Source: Phytophthora sp. 'mugwort'
Lineage: Eukaryota; Oomycota; Peronosporomycetes; Peronosporales; Peronosporaceae
Reading direction: 5' to 3'
DNA length: 64,000 nucleotides
Assembly: GCA_033558025.1 (NCBI GenBank)
Contig: JAUCEF010000017.1
Location: forward strand, 3,162,001 to 3,226,000
The number at the start of each line of letters is the position of its first letter. Position 1 is the first letter of the stretch. This document shows, one piece after another, positions 53,251-64,000 of this stretch. Position numbers and translations under genes: made by a program. A model generated the notes under the pieces. The model did no database searches, had not been told where the DNA came from, and saw only the letters and a program-made list of their open reading frames with translations.

Positions 53251-54598
53251 GGTCTAGGCGCCGTTCTCCGGCAGAGAGAATTTACCCCGCTTTTTTTCTC
53301 GACCAACTTGTCGCGCTCCTTCCTCGCCGGGGTCGTGTGTACCGTTGGTCGACGAGTTACAGGGCGCGATGCAGTAGACCCTTAGAGTGTCTGGAGAGAA
53401 ATAGTTTTAAGTCTATTATGTTAAAACGCAAACGTGTCTTGCATGTTCTCAACGAAGATCTTTCACGACTGAGCATGGCCGACGCTACTCGCAGACCAGC
53501 TTTCCTTCCTTCTCACTGACTTACGTTTCTCCTTTACCTGTTCCATGCATCATATCGTTGTCTAGTGTTATATTCCGGGTCCCACGGTGTCACTTTCAAG
53601 CCTGGAACGCTAGACCGTCCTTTCCTTGATCTACTTGACCTAGACGACGTCGTTCCTCCTCTTCCATCAATTGGCCCATGGCTTGTAGCAGGCGCATGGA
53701 CCTAGTTCTGCAGGACGATATGCGGAACATTACGGGCATTGCGAGTTTATTAAAATAACTACAATATCGACTGTACTGTGCTACATGTACTTACTCATCT
53801 CTATCCCAATTTGATGTAGCGAGAGATTTGGACATCTGGTACATTTGGCGTAATCGGACGACACGAAGACAATTCGACTTTAGTTGAACATAAATAGGAA
53901 TAGAAAGTGACTCGTGTGCAAGAAAAATAAACAGATGTCCTAATGATTTTGTATGGGAGGGACAGTCGCGCTTGGCTCGGCTGGGCACACCCCCGCGGTT
54001 CGCTTCGCTCGCGATAATAAGATTGTACTTTCGGGTGAGTGCAATGCACGGCTCACTAAGGAGCTCGGCGCTGGGCTCCCCTCCGCAATACCGCGCAGCT
54101 CTGCTTCGCGGGCTCCCCACATGGGTTTGCTTTGGCTACTCGCACCCGCTCGCCTTAGTTGACAGCCGTGCCTTTTATTTTGTGTGTGTATATGTCACCC
54201 CTCCTTTTGGTCTGTTATTCAGGGATTCGTAATATTTTATACCGTTTTCAAAGTCTAAGATCGCGATGACATCGGTCCACGGGGGCTAGGGTATTAAGAG
54301 TTTGCAGACCTCCAATACAAAAGTACAGTGTAAGAAATATTGAACAGAGTCGTATTTCTTTCTGGAATTTCTAACTCAAAGATACAGCTGACTCTTAGCG
54401 TATTATTAATGGAGCGCCGCGACCTCATAAGACCTGTAAGGCTGTGAGAGTACTGTATACTACTTCCTTTTGAAAGAACTTTCCCCATCCTGTGCTTGAC
54501 ACTGGTTTTTTTGTTCTTATCTTCAGAATGATGGTATCCATGCTGCGACAGCAGCCACCCGATCTCATTGAGCAACGAGTATTGGGCGATCGTCTGCA
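53251..54598. other. 1.35 kb without a gene; GC-rich block at 53950-54170
   Basis: No coding region is supported. The block at about 53950-54170 is clearly richer in G and C than its flanks, with CGCTTCGCTCGCG-like words, and could be part of a dispersed repeat. 54230-54598 is the upstream region of the bZIP-like gene. Confidence 0.4.
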
Positions 54599-55702
54599 AT
54601 GGGCGACAAGAGATACAAGTCCGCACACTTCATGCGCAAGGTACTCACTCAACTGGTTGCAACTGTTAAGGGTGTGCCATACGGGATCATAAAGTGAACT
54701 TATGTTTATCCAAGTAGCAAATGAAGGAAGACCTGAAGGACGAGGTGCGCAAACTGCGAGACGAATTAGCACAGCTGAAACCCGTTCCGAATCCAGAGCA
54801 AGTGGCCGCTGAGAACGACGTCATATCAACAACCATCCGTCAACAGCAGCTTGGTATTGCTAGTCTCGAATCTGCCATGCCACCACTTCTGGTACGCCTA
54901 AATGAGAACGGATTTGCACACGTATGAAGCAACGAATTAATGATCCCACACTGTTGAGCAGCAAACACACCCGCTCTACTCGCGCATCTCTCTGAATAAG
55001 TGCTGGGACACCCGTCGTGCGACGCTCCTCGCCCTCAGAGAGAAGAAGCTGAAAGCTGCGTACGAATACGTCACCGTCCGTAGCCAAATGGCACAGCCAC
55101 AGCTCTCCGACCATCGCTTCGAGACAGCGAATGGTGATACTTGCTGCGTCATCTTTCAAACAATGCATTTGTTCGGCGTCAGGTCGCTCCAGCAAGTCTA
55201 CGATGCTCTCCTGTTCAGCATTGACAATGCGGAGATTAGCATTTCAGAGCAGTTGGGCCACGTTACGGTCCGTGACGACTACGAAGGGGTCGACGGCAAC
55301 ATCCTTAACGCTCGAATTGTGTCAACAAACCACGACGGAGTCGCTACGGAGCTCAATTGCATCATGATGTCTCAGGTTCTTGACGGTACGGAGGGAGCTA
55401 GCTGGGGTGACCCGTGTGGAATAGTGGTCATTGATTCGGTCGATCAAGACGAACTCTATCCTTATATGTCGAGCCAGCGCATAAGGAAAGACGTGTCTTG
55501 TACTTTCGTGCTCACAGTACGTCAAGCACCAAGCAGTGCCGATGAAATGGTTGTGACGCTGCGACGTGCTGCCTTTGTGAAGCTTCATCGTCCTGAGTTT
55601 GAGATTTCTGAGGCTGTCTGGCAGGAGTCGCAGCAAGAAGCTGCACGCTGGGGTGACGTTGTGATCCAATCAATTCGCAGCGTGTTGTACTCGATGCCGT
55701 AG
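54599..55702 (+). CDS. bZIP-like / START-like oomycete regulatory protein
   Basis: Three exons splice in frame: 54599-54640, 54718-54921 and 54962-55702, with introns of 77 and 40 nt (GT..AG). The product has 328 residues. The N-terminus (KRYKSAHFMRKQMKEDLKDE then VRKLRDELAQL) looks like a bZIP basic region and leucine-zipper start, though the basic part is shorter than usual. Its last 200 residues (RRFETANGD-like start at HRFETANGDTCCVIF, then LNCIMMSQVLDG, DELYPYMSSQRIRKDVSCTF, VVTLRRAAFVKLHRPEF, WGDVVIQSIRSVLYS) match a START-like helix-grip domain. I remember this domain as recurring after a bZIP or coiled coil in a large oomycete-specific family. Role as a transcription factor is inference. 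An additional upstream exon is possible, because the frame before 54599 meets a stop. Confidence 0.65.
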
Positions 55703-55984
55703 TGTGGCTAGGGAACGAAAGACCAGAGGTGTTTTGACGTCGACTATCTCGTATTCCTGTGAGACAAATGAGGCTACAAGTTTGACCGCTATGACGTCTT
55801 CAGGTGTTGTTCAGCAACTTTCCTTTCTATCTTTCACCACAATAAAAATCCAAGTGTATACCGGTAGTGAATGTGAGAGGTTGCTGGCTGTATAAGTACT
55901 GCAATTGAGCGCCAATGTCGCTGGCTTGAGGTTTAATACAGAGCGGACGCCCATTATGACCTTCTAATTCCAGTGCCTGTCCCG

Positions 55985-56830
55985 ACAAGCGCCAGTACCA
56001 TAATACTAGCACGAGCACGTTGCTCAGCTGATGCGACTTCTCATTCTGCGAAGCCACATCAGCTCAGTAGGCTTTCATCGGTTCAAGAGCGACGAATTTG
56101 AAGTTGTCGAAGAGTCCCGTGAAGAACTTGTACGCAATGACCTGGAAGATGACACGCGTCTGTAGCAAACTCCAGAACTCGCCCATTTAGGCTCGGAACG
56201 ATGGTGCTTCGCAGTGTTTTTCGTGGATGAAGAGCCACGTAATCAACAATATCAGGCCAGACCAAAATCGGTATCAGCTCAGGGAAACTCAGCGTAAGTC
56301 GAATAGCCTTTGTCGTTGAAGAGAAATGGCAGCAGCAAGTTAGTCGCCACCATAAAGACAGTGTGTACGGTGTACGCTGCGGTTGTGCGCGTCCACCACT
56401 ACCAAAGGCTTACGTTAAGCAACCTCCACAACGAGCGCGTCTGGCTTCACCTAGGACATCAGGTTACTCGCCGACGCAAGCAGATGTACTTGCCACCATG
56501 AAGCGGTGCGGCCAAATCCTGGCTATCACGCTGTGTTTCTGTGTAATCTTCGGGCTTCACGTCTTGCACACTGAAGTCCGTGCAGTAAAGCTCGCCGTTT
56601 GGGGTGCAAGGCATAACAGCGAGGACAGCAAACAGATCGCCTAGCCAGCAGCATGTAAGGTCCCCGTGGACGCCACCAAATAGCACTCTTTAGCCAGCGC
56701 CCGTGTATCTTATATGTTCAAGTAGTTTTGCAGGAACGGGTAGAAAGTACCAGATAGAGACGTAGTGCAGACCCACCGCGGTGAATAGACCGACAGATTC
56801 GCGCCAGGAGCTGCTCCGTATCATAACGCA
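55985..56830 (-). pseudogene. Decayed folate-biopterin transporter (FBT) family copy
   Basis: Minus-strand fragments in changing frames follow the intact transporter at 57690-59393. They are VGLHYVSIW and FYPFLQNYLN (about 56730-56790; intact copy VGLVYGVLP, YPFMQVYLN), DALVVEVA then RKP (about 56430; intact DGVVVELAQREP), LPFLFNDKGYST and SFPELI-like sequence (about 56290), and SVVASQNEK-like SQNEKSHQLSNVLVLVL (about 56000-56055; intact NNTISDIVGNAV). It is full of stops. It lies head to head with the intact gene, as if from an old inverted duplication or an array of paralogues. Confidence 0.7.
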
Positions 56831-57689
56831 CGTCCTTCCCAATCTTGACGCTAGAATGCACTTGTGGACCTGAAGAAGACGCCCCAGACCTGGGAGACTT
56901 TGCTAAGATGTATAGTGCTCTTCGTAGATGTCTGCTTCGGGGTCGTCAGGCGGCGGAGACCCTGAGGAGTTGCTAATTCTCATCGTAGTGCGGCTATCCA
57001 GCCAGTTCTGCCGACGCGGGGTCTTGCTCTTTCTAGAGGAAACCTTGCGGGGAACGCATGGTGTTCACCTCGAAAAACTAGGAATGAATGAGAACCCCAT
57101 CACTCTTCTGTCGCACGCGGGGCAGCGATTTTCAATTCGTATCTGGGGATGATGGCACGCAGTCCTAGCGGGATAATGCTTGATACCCTTGACTGATCGT
57201 CGTCTCAACTGCGCTGAACCTCAAGCACCTTTCACGATGATGTGTTTCGGGGTGAGTCGGAACGTTCGGCTACCGAGTCTGTAGCCTCACCGAGCGGCGT
57301 AGTGCAGGCACACGTGGCGCAATAGCACAAAAGAAAGTGTTAAGTGAGGAGCTGCTATCGCGCTGGAGTAGAGAAACGTACACCAATTGATGCCGATGCC
57401 GAGGCTTGCGAATCCGTCACGCCTGAGTCTACATTGTGGTCAATCAGCTTCTGTCTTCACATCGAGGGTGCTGATGGAAGTGGCAGCGCTCTCAGATGGC
57501 TTGGTCACCTTGCTCAAAGTTTCACTGAGAAGTGCGTATGCGTCGGCATTTGAGTTGCCATCTTTCAGCACCAAAAGGTTTCGATGGACGCTTTGACTTC
57601 CGATGGATACTTGCTTCAACTCTACCTTTGTCGTTACCACCGGTTTTCATTTTGTGTAGCTGCATCGGCAACGTGAAGAAGGCTGAGAG
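56831..57689. other. Region between the two FBT copies
   Basis: It should carry the promoter of the intact FBT gene. The minus frame at 57440-57640 has a coding-like run (KVELKQVSIGSQSVHRN, LLVLKDGNSNADAYALL, SETLSKV) but begins with GTG and has a stop just upstream. I cannot name it; perhaps a decayed exon. Confidence 0.4.
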
Positions 57690-59393
57690 ATGACGTGGTT
57701 CCACGTCCAGCGGACCAACACTGTGGAGACGAGCGAAGGTGTTTCGGCGTGCCATCTGAAGGAGACGTACAGTGAGTACGAAAATGTGAAAGCTTTGCAA
57801 ACTCCTGAAGTTGGACAGGTGGCTGCATCTGGCGCCTTACGCGGAGGTGGGGCTCCCAATTTATTCACCGCGCAACATATTGGCCTCGTGTTGCAGTACG
57901 CTGCGGTTGGGCTCGTGTATGGTGTGCTCCCATCAACGATCTATCCGTTCATGCAGGTGTACCTCAACGCGAGTGGGGCCCAGGTAGTTACAGCTAGCAC
58001 GTTGGTGGTGCTTCCTTGGAGCTTCAAGGTGTTTTATGGCATCCTCTCGGACTGCTTCCCGCTCTTTGGCTACCGTCGAAGGCCATACATGATCATCGGA
58101 TGGACAATCTGCGTGGCAATGCTGCTAGCGATGGGCTGTAGTCGTGTTGGCCAGCCTTACTTTCTGGATCCGTCTGACCGAGATATTTTACCCGGCGACT
58201 ACACGCCCGCAATCGAAGAGAGGTTGAACCGTGACGCGGCTTCAGAAGGAAGTATCTACGTCGTCCTGATGATGTGTGCTGCCTTTGGATACGTTCTTTC
58301 GGATGTATGTGCCGACGGTGTCGTCGTGGAGCTGGCCCAGCGAGAGCCGTTGGCAGTGCGAGGTCGAACTCAGTCTGTTATATATACTACACGGACATTA
58401 GCGGCCACACTCGGCCAGATCTTGACAGGATTCGCTTTCAACGGCAAGGAGTACGGAGGGTCTTTTGACTTCTCCCTCACGTTCCCGCAGCTTATGATAG
58501 TGCTTGCAGCTTGTACCGCACCAATTATCCCCGTGACGTGGTTCTACATCGAGGAATCATCTAAGCCTCCGGTGCAATTCTCACACTATGTGAGTAAGCT
58601 ATGGCGCGCGATGAAGACGCGCGCAGTCTACCAGGTCGTGTTTTACTCCTTCTTCAGCGGCATCTTCGCGAACTTCTCGTACACTGCAGGATTACCGGTT
58701 CAGTTATACATGGTGCACGTCACGCCGATCAACAACACTATCAGCGATATTGTCGGCAACGCCGTGTTTATGGGCGGCATCGTTCTCACGGGCAAATATG
58801 GTCTTGACTGGAACTGGCGGACGATGACTGTGATGACAGGCCTGCTAGTCATTGCCGTCGATGCGGTGTGTACGTTTATCACAGTGTGGGATATCTTTCG
58901 ATCTCAATGGTTCTGGCTCGGGCTACCGATTGCTGTGAATATTCCAGCCGGCATCAGTTTCCTCATCGGCACCTTCGTGACTGTAGAGTTGGTGGGTGAA
59001 GGACACGAAGGCGCCATGTACGGCTTGCTGACAACTGTAGCGAACCTCGCTTCTCCGTTCGCTGCCACGCTGACCAAACTCGTCGACAGCCGCTTGTGGG
59101 ACCTCAGTAATGAGCAAGTGCAGGCGGATGACTACAGAGTGCGTCGCGATATCACGGAGGCTGTGCTGTTCATGTATGGGATGAGTGCAGTGTCGTGGCT
59201 CTTCCTTTTCCTACTACCTCAACAGAAGCAAAAGACACAAGAGTTGAAGCGAAACGGTGGATCGAGCGCGTTGTTTGGTGCGATGACTGTTTGTTATCTA
59301 ATTGTCGCGCTGGTCTGGTCTGTCACGACAAACATGATGGGGATATTCCCGAGCACGAACTGCCTCGTAATCGCAGGAGGAAATGGTTGCTGA
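57690..59393 (+). CDS. Folate-biopterin transporter (FBT/BT1) family, major facilitator superfamily
   Basis: The protein has 567 residues, no intron, and is a plasma or internal membrane transporter of about 12 helices. Family members move folates, biopterin or S-adenosylmethionine; the substrate cannot be read from sequence. A hydrophilic N-terminus of about 65 residues precedes TM1 (GLVLQYAAVGLVYGVLP). Visible family features are FYGILSDCFPLFGYRRRPYM (loop 2-3), DVCADGVVVELAQREP and RGRTQSVIYTTRT between helices 4 and 5, FPQLMIVLAA, GKYGLDWNWR, and EGHEGAMYGLLTTVANLASP near the end of the core. The C-terminus ends NCLVIAGGNGC after a last helix. The length is normal for oomycete FBTs, which form a large family. 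The start is the first ATG of the frame. Confidence 0.95.
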   Translation: MTWFHVQRTNTVETSEGVSACHLKETYSEYENVKALQTPEVGQVAASGALRGGGAPNLFTAQHIGLVLQYAAVGLVYGVLPSTIYPFMQVYLNASGAQVVTASTLVVLPWSFKVFYGILSDCFPLFGYRRRPYMIIGWTICVAMLLAMGCSRVGQPYFLDPSDRDILPGDYTPAIEERLNRDAASEGSIYVVLMMCAAFGYVLSDVCADGVVVELAQREPLAVRGRTQSVIYTTRTLAATLGQILTGFAFNGKEYGGSFDFSLTFPQLMIVLAACTAPIIPVTWFYIEESSKPPVQFSHYVSKLWRAMKTRAVYQVVFYSFFSGIFANFSYTAGLPVQLYMVHVTPINNTISDIVGNAVFMGGIVLTGKYGLDWNWRTMTVMTGLLVIAVDAVCTFITVWDIFRSQWFWLGLPIAVNIPAGISFLIGTFVTVELVGEGHEGAMYGLLTTVANLASPFAATLTKLVDSRLWDLSNEQVQADDYRVRRDITEAVLFMYGMSAVSWLFLFLLPQQKQKTQELKRNGGSSALFGAMTVCYLIVALVWSVTTNMMGIFPSTNCLVIAGGNGC

Positions 59394-61100
59394 ATTGAAA
59401 GAGTGACGTTTTTGGTAGTAACAAGGTTGGGCAAGGGAAAGCTTTACGTCTACAAAATCTAGGATTGTTCGATCGTTATCAGAAATTAGTATGTTAAGTA
59501 CCGGTAAGGTACCGTGCCAATTTCGTGCCGTTCATACCACCGTAATATAGAGAACGACGGAGAAATCCGGCACCGCTGAATGTCATCCTCCATACTAAAA
59601 ATGCAATCACTGGTCCCGACAAAATAATCCGGCACCAGATTTGATTCGTCAAAAAGGGTCATGAAAGCACAAAAAACGATCGACATTACATACGATATCC
59701 AGAAAAGGGTATACATTTAATTGGAATTGCTTACGGATTGGCTAAAAAGCAGTGTATTACTATGGTGCCACTGTAAAAAAAAAAGCCGGTTTTGTGTGTC
59801 GGCCGGATTTCTCCGTCGTTGTCTGTACTGTAGTAAGTAATACGGAAACAGCATCCATTCAACTCATTGCGATAATGGTGACTGTCCGTCAAATTACATA
59901 GAGCCGGCATAAAACTCGACTCAAAACGCGAACAAGTGACTAGTAGACAGCCAGAATGCTCAGTACCATGTGTCGGCAGGTGGCTGACACCAGTAATTGA
60001 AAATTGGCTATACATGTATTTAAATCGTTTCTAATAACAAAATATATAAAAGTTTAGCTACTGTTATAGCACCCCAGAATCCAAATACCTCGTAGTCGTA
60101 TTAACGACAATGTGAGGTGATTCTCTTTCGATGAAAAATTATCATGTATACTAGGCGGAATTACTGCAGTATTAACAGCAGACTATTGCGCTACTCGGCG
60201 AACACACACTATCAAACTATGATGCAGGTTGGTTCCGGTTTGCTCAAGCTTATAAAAACTAGTCCGTCTCGCGTCAGCGCGGTCTTACCTACACTGAAAA
60301 ACTAGAATTTTTTTCTACTTTACTGTGCGGCTACAAAAAATGTGGGGGATGACCCCGCAGCTTTACAAAAGTCAAGTAAAATCAACTTAGCCCTACATGT
60401 CTACCGAAGGCTCTACTGCTGTTATGGCGAGACGACTATTGTAGTGCACAATTGAATTTACCAAAAAGATCATTTATGAATAGGAGAGTTTTAGACCACA
60501 ATTTGGGTAAATACCTGTTACAAACCGCGAGCCAACAAATACAACTCGGAGACCAACTTCAGTCAAGTCAATCATGCTAAGAAAATACACATGTAGTACA
60601 CAATTAGGGGATTGTGGCGAGGTTGGGTGTAAACGCCTTTTAAAATCTACTCAGATCCTATACAATACACTACTGCAAATTGAACGCTACTACGAATACG
60701 AAATGTTACGCGGTATTCTATTACTAACATGACCAAGTGAGGGCGCTATATTCGATGAGGGTTCGATTAAGCCGTAGTGTATTTGAAGCTCAGCCTGATC
60801 ACCCCAAACGAGTTTTTACCGTCAGTGCCAGCTTGGGGATTAGACTGTGCTGGTTTAATACTAGCTACAGTCTCTAATTTTTTTTTTCGGTCCAGATCTT
60901 GCCGAACGCGTTAACAACTCATTGTCGCTGTCGCCTTCGTCGATGGGACTACTTTCAGCACCACGAAGGTGTCGAACTTCTCAAAACTGGCTCCATAAAC
61001 TTCATGCCTCGTAAATAGTCAGTCCTCCAATTTGTAAAAAAGCCACGCTTGCAAAACCTTTTTGCACCACGATGTCGGGGACACGATGTCAAGCAGTAGT
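59394..61100. other. 1.7 kb AT-rich gap
   Basis: No gene is supported; both frames of modest length (59486-59716 and 59731-60015 minus) lack domain features. It contains the MITE-like inverted repeat at 59553-59820. Confidence 0.45.
59553..59820. repeat. MITE-like element with perfect 19-bp terminal inverted repeats
   Basis: AACGACGGAGAAATCCGGC (59553-59571) is the exact reverse complement of GCCGGATTTCTCCGTCGTT (59802-59820). The 268-bp unit is AT-rich and non-coding inside. No identical target duplication is seen at the flanks. Confidence 0.75.
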
Positions 61101-63240
61101 CACCCAGGCGACGACGGTCTTAATCGGCGGTGGACACCGGCTCGTGTGTTAACTCACTTGATCGGGACGCTTTCACAGATCAATCAGCACTGATATGCGA
61201 TCTTCAAACGACTCAAAGACGCCAACATGACCTGCCTGACTTATGGGCTAGCCATCCCGTGCTTATGGACATGTTGGTGGCCGTCTCCCCGAAACATTGT
61301 TTCACCTTTGTCCTATATGTGCTCGCATCGAATCCCAGACCAGACGCTGGCCTGTTGACTGCATGCTTTGTGGGAAATACCATAAGGGGTTGTGGCTCTC
61401 AAACGCACTGTGTCTTTAATGGTGTTCGAGGGCCAGGACTTTCGAGGTCACTTACGTATGTGTCAGCGTCTGGACAGGCTAACGCGGATGTGCATGGTTC
61501 AATGGAAATACAAGAATGAAACGCGCTCTCCAGTGTTGTTGTGTAGGGGAAAGTTTCGCAAGCCTCCCCCCACTGACCTACTTTGAATATGCATGTCCCT
61601 ACCGTTAAGGGGAGTGTACTCGTGCACGAGACATTCCGGGAAGTTCGCGGACTGCCCACGGAATTCTCCTACAGCCACTGCCGTTCACAACCACTACTTC
61701 CTAACTGCCGGACACAGACTCCGCAAGTCTGTTCCTGCAGCCGTAGTGGCTTGGCTCGCATCCAAGTCTCGTTTACCACTCCAGCCGTTGCAACAGAAGC
61801 TCTTGGTTAACATAAACCTTGTGCATAACGAGACATAACAGTCCCAATGCGTTCAATGGCCCCACGACTTTGCTTTGGCAAATAAGACACGGTGGGTGCT
61901 TCGGTCCGGAAGCGGTCGCGGCGAGAGCAGCGGTATTCGAATCGAAGCGAGAGCAGCAGAACCAATAACCGCCTGTCGACGTCAAAAATTCGCCAACTGT
62001 GTGCCTTCGCGGGACTTCGAGGTAGATTGCAGTTTCCAAGCAATGTAGGTCCATCCCATCCTTATAATATTGGCGAAATGTCATGAACGGCACCGCTCGG
62101 CAAACCAGTTTTCACCCGTCAGATTGATGAGGTCAGCCCTTCGATCCATACTTACAGTTAATACAGTTAATACGTTTCGTGGCGTGAACGAAGCCTTCCA
62201 AGGATCCGACGCGCATAGCAGATCGGATGCTCATCTTCATCCTTATTAGACCTTTCCTTGTGGAAAAGTTGCCGAATTTGATCAGCGATCCACTCACGAA
62301 TAACATTCTCCTTACTAATCCGCAAGTAGTAGATCACGTCGACAAGAATATGTCCCGCCTGGAAGCATCCAACACGACGACGATTTCCATATGCGGCACG
62401 ATTTTCGTCTCAATTGCGTCACCACTCCCGGAAACAATCACCGAAATTCGCTAACCACGCTGGCGAAACTGCGACTCGGCACGCGAAGCCACGTCGCCGC
62501 CCTCGATCGCGATCCACCTGGTCACCTGCTACCCGGTACAGGGCTCATCGCGCTTTCGTATTGCTGGCACATTGGCAAACAACTACCATGAAACGATCTC
62601 CGATACAGATGGCGGAGCATCGTGCTCCTGCAGCAGTAGTAGCTCACTAAGCGTAGCCTTTGTCTCTGTTTGATACGTCATCTGCTTCGTATGTCAATTT
62701 GATCCTAACCCCACCGCGTGTGTACATTGCTGGTCTATTCAGTGGCGTTCAATTCCAAGGTTCTCAATTCCCCGTAAGGGGGGGGGGGGGTATACAGCTG
62801 TCGAGCACTGAAAAGCATCAGCGCAAAACACGTGGTGATGTATAAGTACGAAGAACGCCGTGTGTGGGGGTATCATGCAACGTGATACCCCTGGGTAAAT
62901 CCTTTCGTTCAAGCTTGGCGGCCCCTCCATCTCCCGGCGCGTGGGAAGGTCCTGCTCCCCCCGTTTAATCCTGTTGAGGATTGATGTGTATTGATCCCAA
63001 CGTTGGAGTGCGAGCGTGGGTCATTTATCCCGTGAAGGCACTGAGTACTGGGGATTTTCCCACGTGGTGGGGCTGTCCTATGAATGAGGTTGACCACCAC
63101 ATCCGGCAGTTAGGAAGAAGGACTACCAGACACCAGGAAATAACTAACACGAGCTTCGAGCTCATTTCCGCAAAACACCGACTACCTCACAGGCGGCTTT
63201 TGCTGTCTGCTCGCCAACTAATTACTTCATGAGCTTTCAC
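61101..63240. other. 2.1 kb without a convincing gene
   Basis: Several frames of 60-130 codons exist on both strands, none with a recognisable domain or a coherent continuation. A run of 13 G bases lies at 62778-62790 and a small hairpin at 62867-62891. Some of this may be decayed transposon sequence. Confidence 0.4.
62867..62891. repeat. 9-bp perfect hairpin
   Basis: GGGGTATCA (62867-62875) and TGATACCCC (62883-62891) around TGCAACG. Possibly the edge of an LTR or other repeat. Confidence 0.7.
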
Positions 63241-63251
63241 TTTGCGAGCGA

Positions 63252-63580
63252 CACAAGCTCGGTTCAAATCCGATCCACCATAACTTTGAATATTTTATTG
63301 TTATAAAGTTTATATATATTTTTAATTATTATTATTATTATATAGTAAAAGTTACTTTTACTAATATTATTCCTAATACTTGGGATATTATACTAAATTT
63401 AAAATTTTCAAATTTATAACTTTTACCAAGTAAGAAATAATTAAATATGATACCTTTAAAAAAAAACATAAACATTTTTCAAACGATAAAAATATTCGTG
63501 ATTATAGTAAAATTATTTAAAAATATAAACAATTTATTTTATGAAATTTAAAATAGTATATAATTACTTTAACCCACGAA
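63252..63580. other. Candidate nuclear mitochondrial insertion (NUMT)
   Basis: CTCGGTTCAAATCCGATCCA (starting about 63258) has the T-arm and start of the acceptor strand of a tRNA, but no matching 5' half is present upstream. It is followed at once by about 300 bp that are visibly above 80 percent A+T and unlike any other part of the window. A tRNA 3' end running into AT-rich spacer is what oomycete mitochondrial DNA looks like. Origin is inference. Confidence 0.4.
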
Positions 63581-63604
63581 AACTACTCACAGCATTCCAA
63601 TATC

Positions 63605-63732
63605 GAGTATTAAACCCGCTGGTAAAATTGGAACTCGCCTTTTACTTACTGTTGTAATTTATTACAAAATAAAATACAACGATAGTGAAAAGGCCAGTTA
63701 GAAAACCAATTTTACCAGCGGGTTTAATACTC
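63605..63732. repeat. Fold-back MITE, perfect 27-bp terminal inverted repeats
   Basis: The arms 63605-63631 and 63706-63732 are exact reverse complements, beginning GAGTATTAAACCCGCTGGTA. The inner 74 bp also pair imperfectly. TTAA lies inside each arm next to ACCCGC, so the mobile unit may be 63614-63723 with TTAA (piggyBac-type) or TA (Tc1/mariner-type) target duplication. Confidence 0.85.
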
Positions 63733-64000
63733 CGTATTACTAATATTTGAAACCTGTAACACTATTTGTAGCAGACTGAGTATTAAATCTAGTATGCTAT
63801 TCTAACGACTGACCTCAGTGATTGTTACTACTAACAATACGCCGCTCTTCGGCGGTTGTCTAAGCTTGGCCGTGTTGCGATACGGCTCTGGTTAGTCCCG
63901 ACACGGTGGAAGACCTCAAAACCAGCAATTTAGGTTCTCAGCACTCGTTGCCACCTACCTGACGTTAGTAAAGACGAGGACGTTGGAGGATGCGCCGAGG

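Noticed and set aside
61130..61519. 129-codon plus-strand ORF
   Set aside because: No recognisable domain, no splice partner, and overlapping frames of similar size on both strands; treated as chance.
62227..62454. 75-codon hydrophobic plus-strand ORF
   Set aside because: Short, starts inside unassigned sequence and has no support beyond length.
63200..63285. A complete tRNA gene
   Set aside because: Only the T-arm and part of the 3' acceptor strand can be formed; no matching 5' acceptor or D-arm sequence exists upstream.

Overview
The window looks like nuclear DNA from an oomycete, most likely Phytophthora or a close relative. The reasons are the compact genes with short GT..AG introns (about 40-100 nt), a folate-biopterin transporter (FBT) family gene, a jacalin-type lectin gene, a bZIP-like/START-like regulator of a type expanded in oomycetes, and relics of Ty1/copia, piggyBac and hAT elements. 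Species is not determined; all family calls come from reading the translated sequence, not from a search.

Left part (1-31 kb): gene-dense and almost free of mobile DNA. The first 21.5 kb is one uninterrupted minus-strand reading frame of at least 7,181 codons that runs off the left edge. It encodes a secreted giant protein made of fibronectin type III domains and about 35 copies of a second beta-rich module I cannot name. Then come SRP19 (+), twinfilin (-, 5 exons), a PWWP / AT-hook / TFIIS-like chromatin or transcription-elongation protein (-, 4 exons), the 40S ribosomal protein SA/uS2 (-) and a MAP65/Ase1/PRC1 microtubule bundler (+, 11 exons). These are housekeeping functions in protein targeting, translation, actin, microtubules and chromatin, with short spacers and two divergent promoter regions.

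Middle (31-54 kb): a mobile-element graveyard. It holds a frameshifted jacalin-like lectin gene, a hAT-like transposase relic with a hairpin insertion, and a degenerate plus-strand copia element. A second copia element in opposite orientation is nested inside that one: LTRs at 37117-37246 and 42119-42276, 5-bp target duplication CATTT, and a primer-binding site matching the anticodon region of initiator tRNA-Met. Further right are a decayed multi-exon repeat ORF, a piggyBac relic, GATC-rich tandem repeats and fragments of other repeat ORFs.

Right part (54-64 kb): an intact bZIP-like/START-like gene (+, 3 exons), a decayed FBT transporter (-) lying head to head with an intact FBT transporter (+), then 4.6 kb without convincing genes. 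That last stretch holds two inverted-repeat (MITE-like) structures, a small hairpin and an extremely AT-rich block next to a tRNA-like 3' end that may be a nuclear copy of mitochondrial DNA.

The most notable items are the giant intronless repeat ORF, its EVQ-type tandem strands, the nested retrotransposon with its half-tRNA primer site, and the recurring short perfect hairpins that appear to have been created inside transposon coding sequence by template switching.
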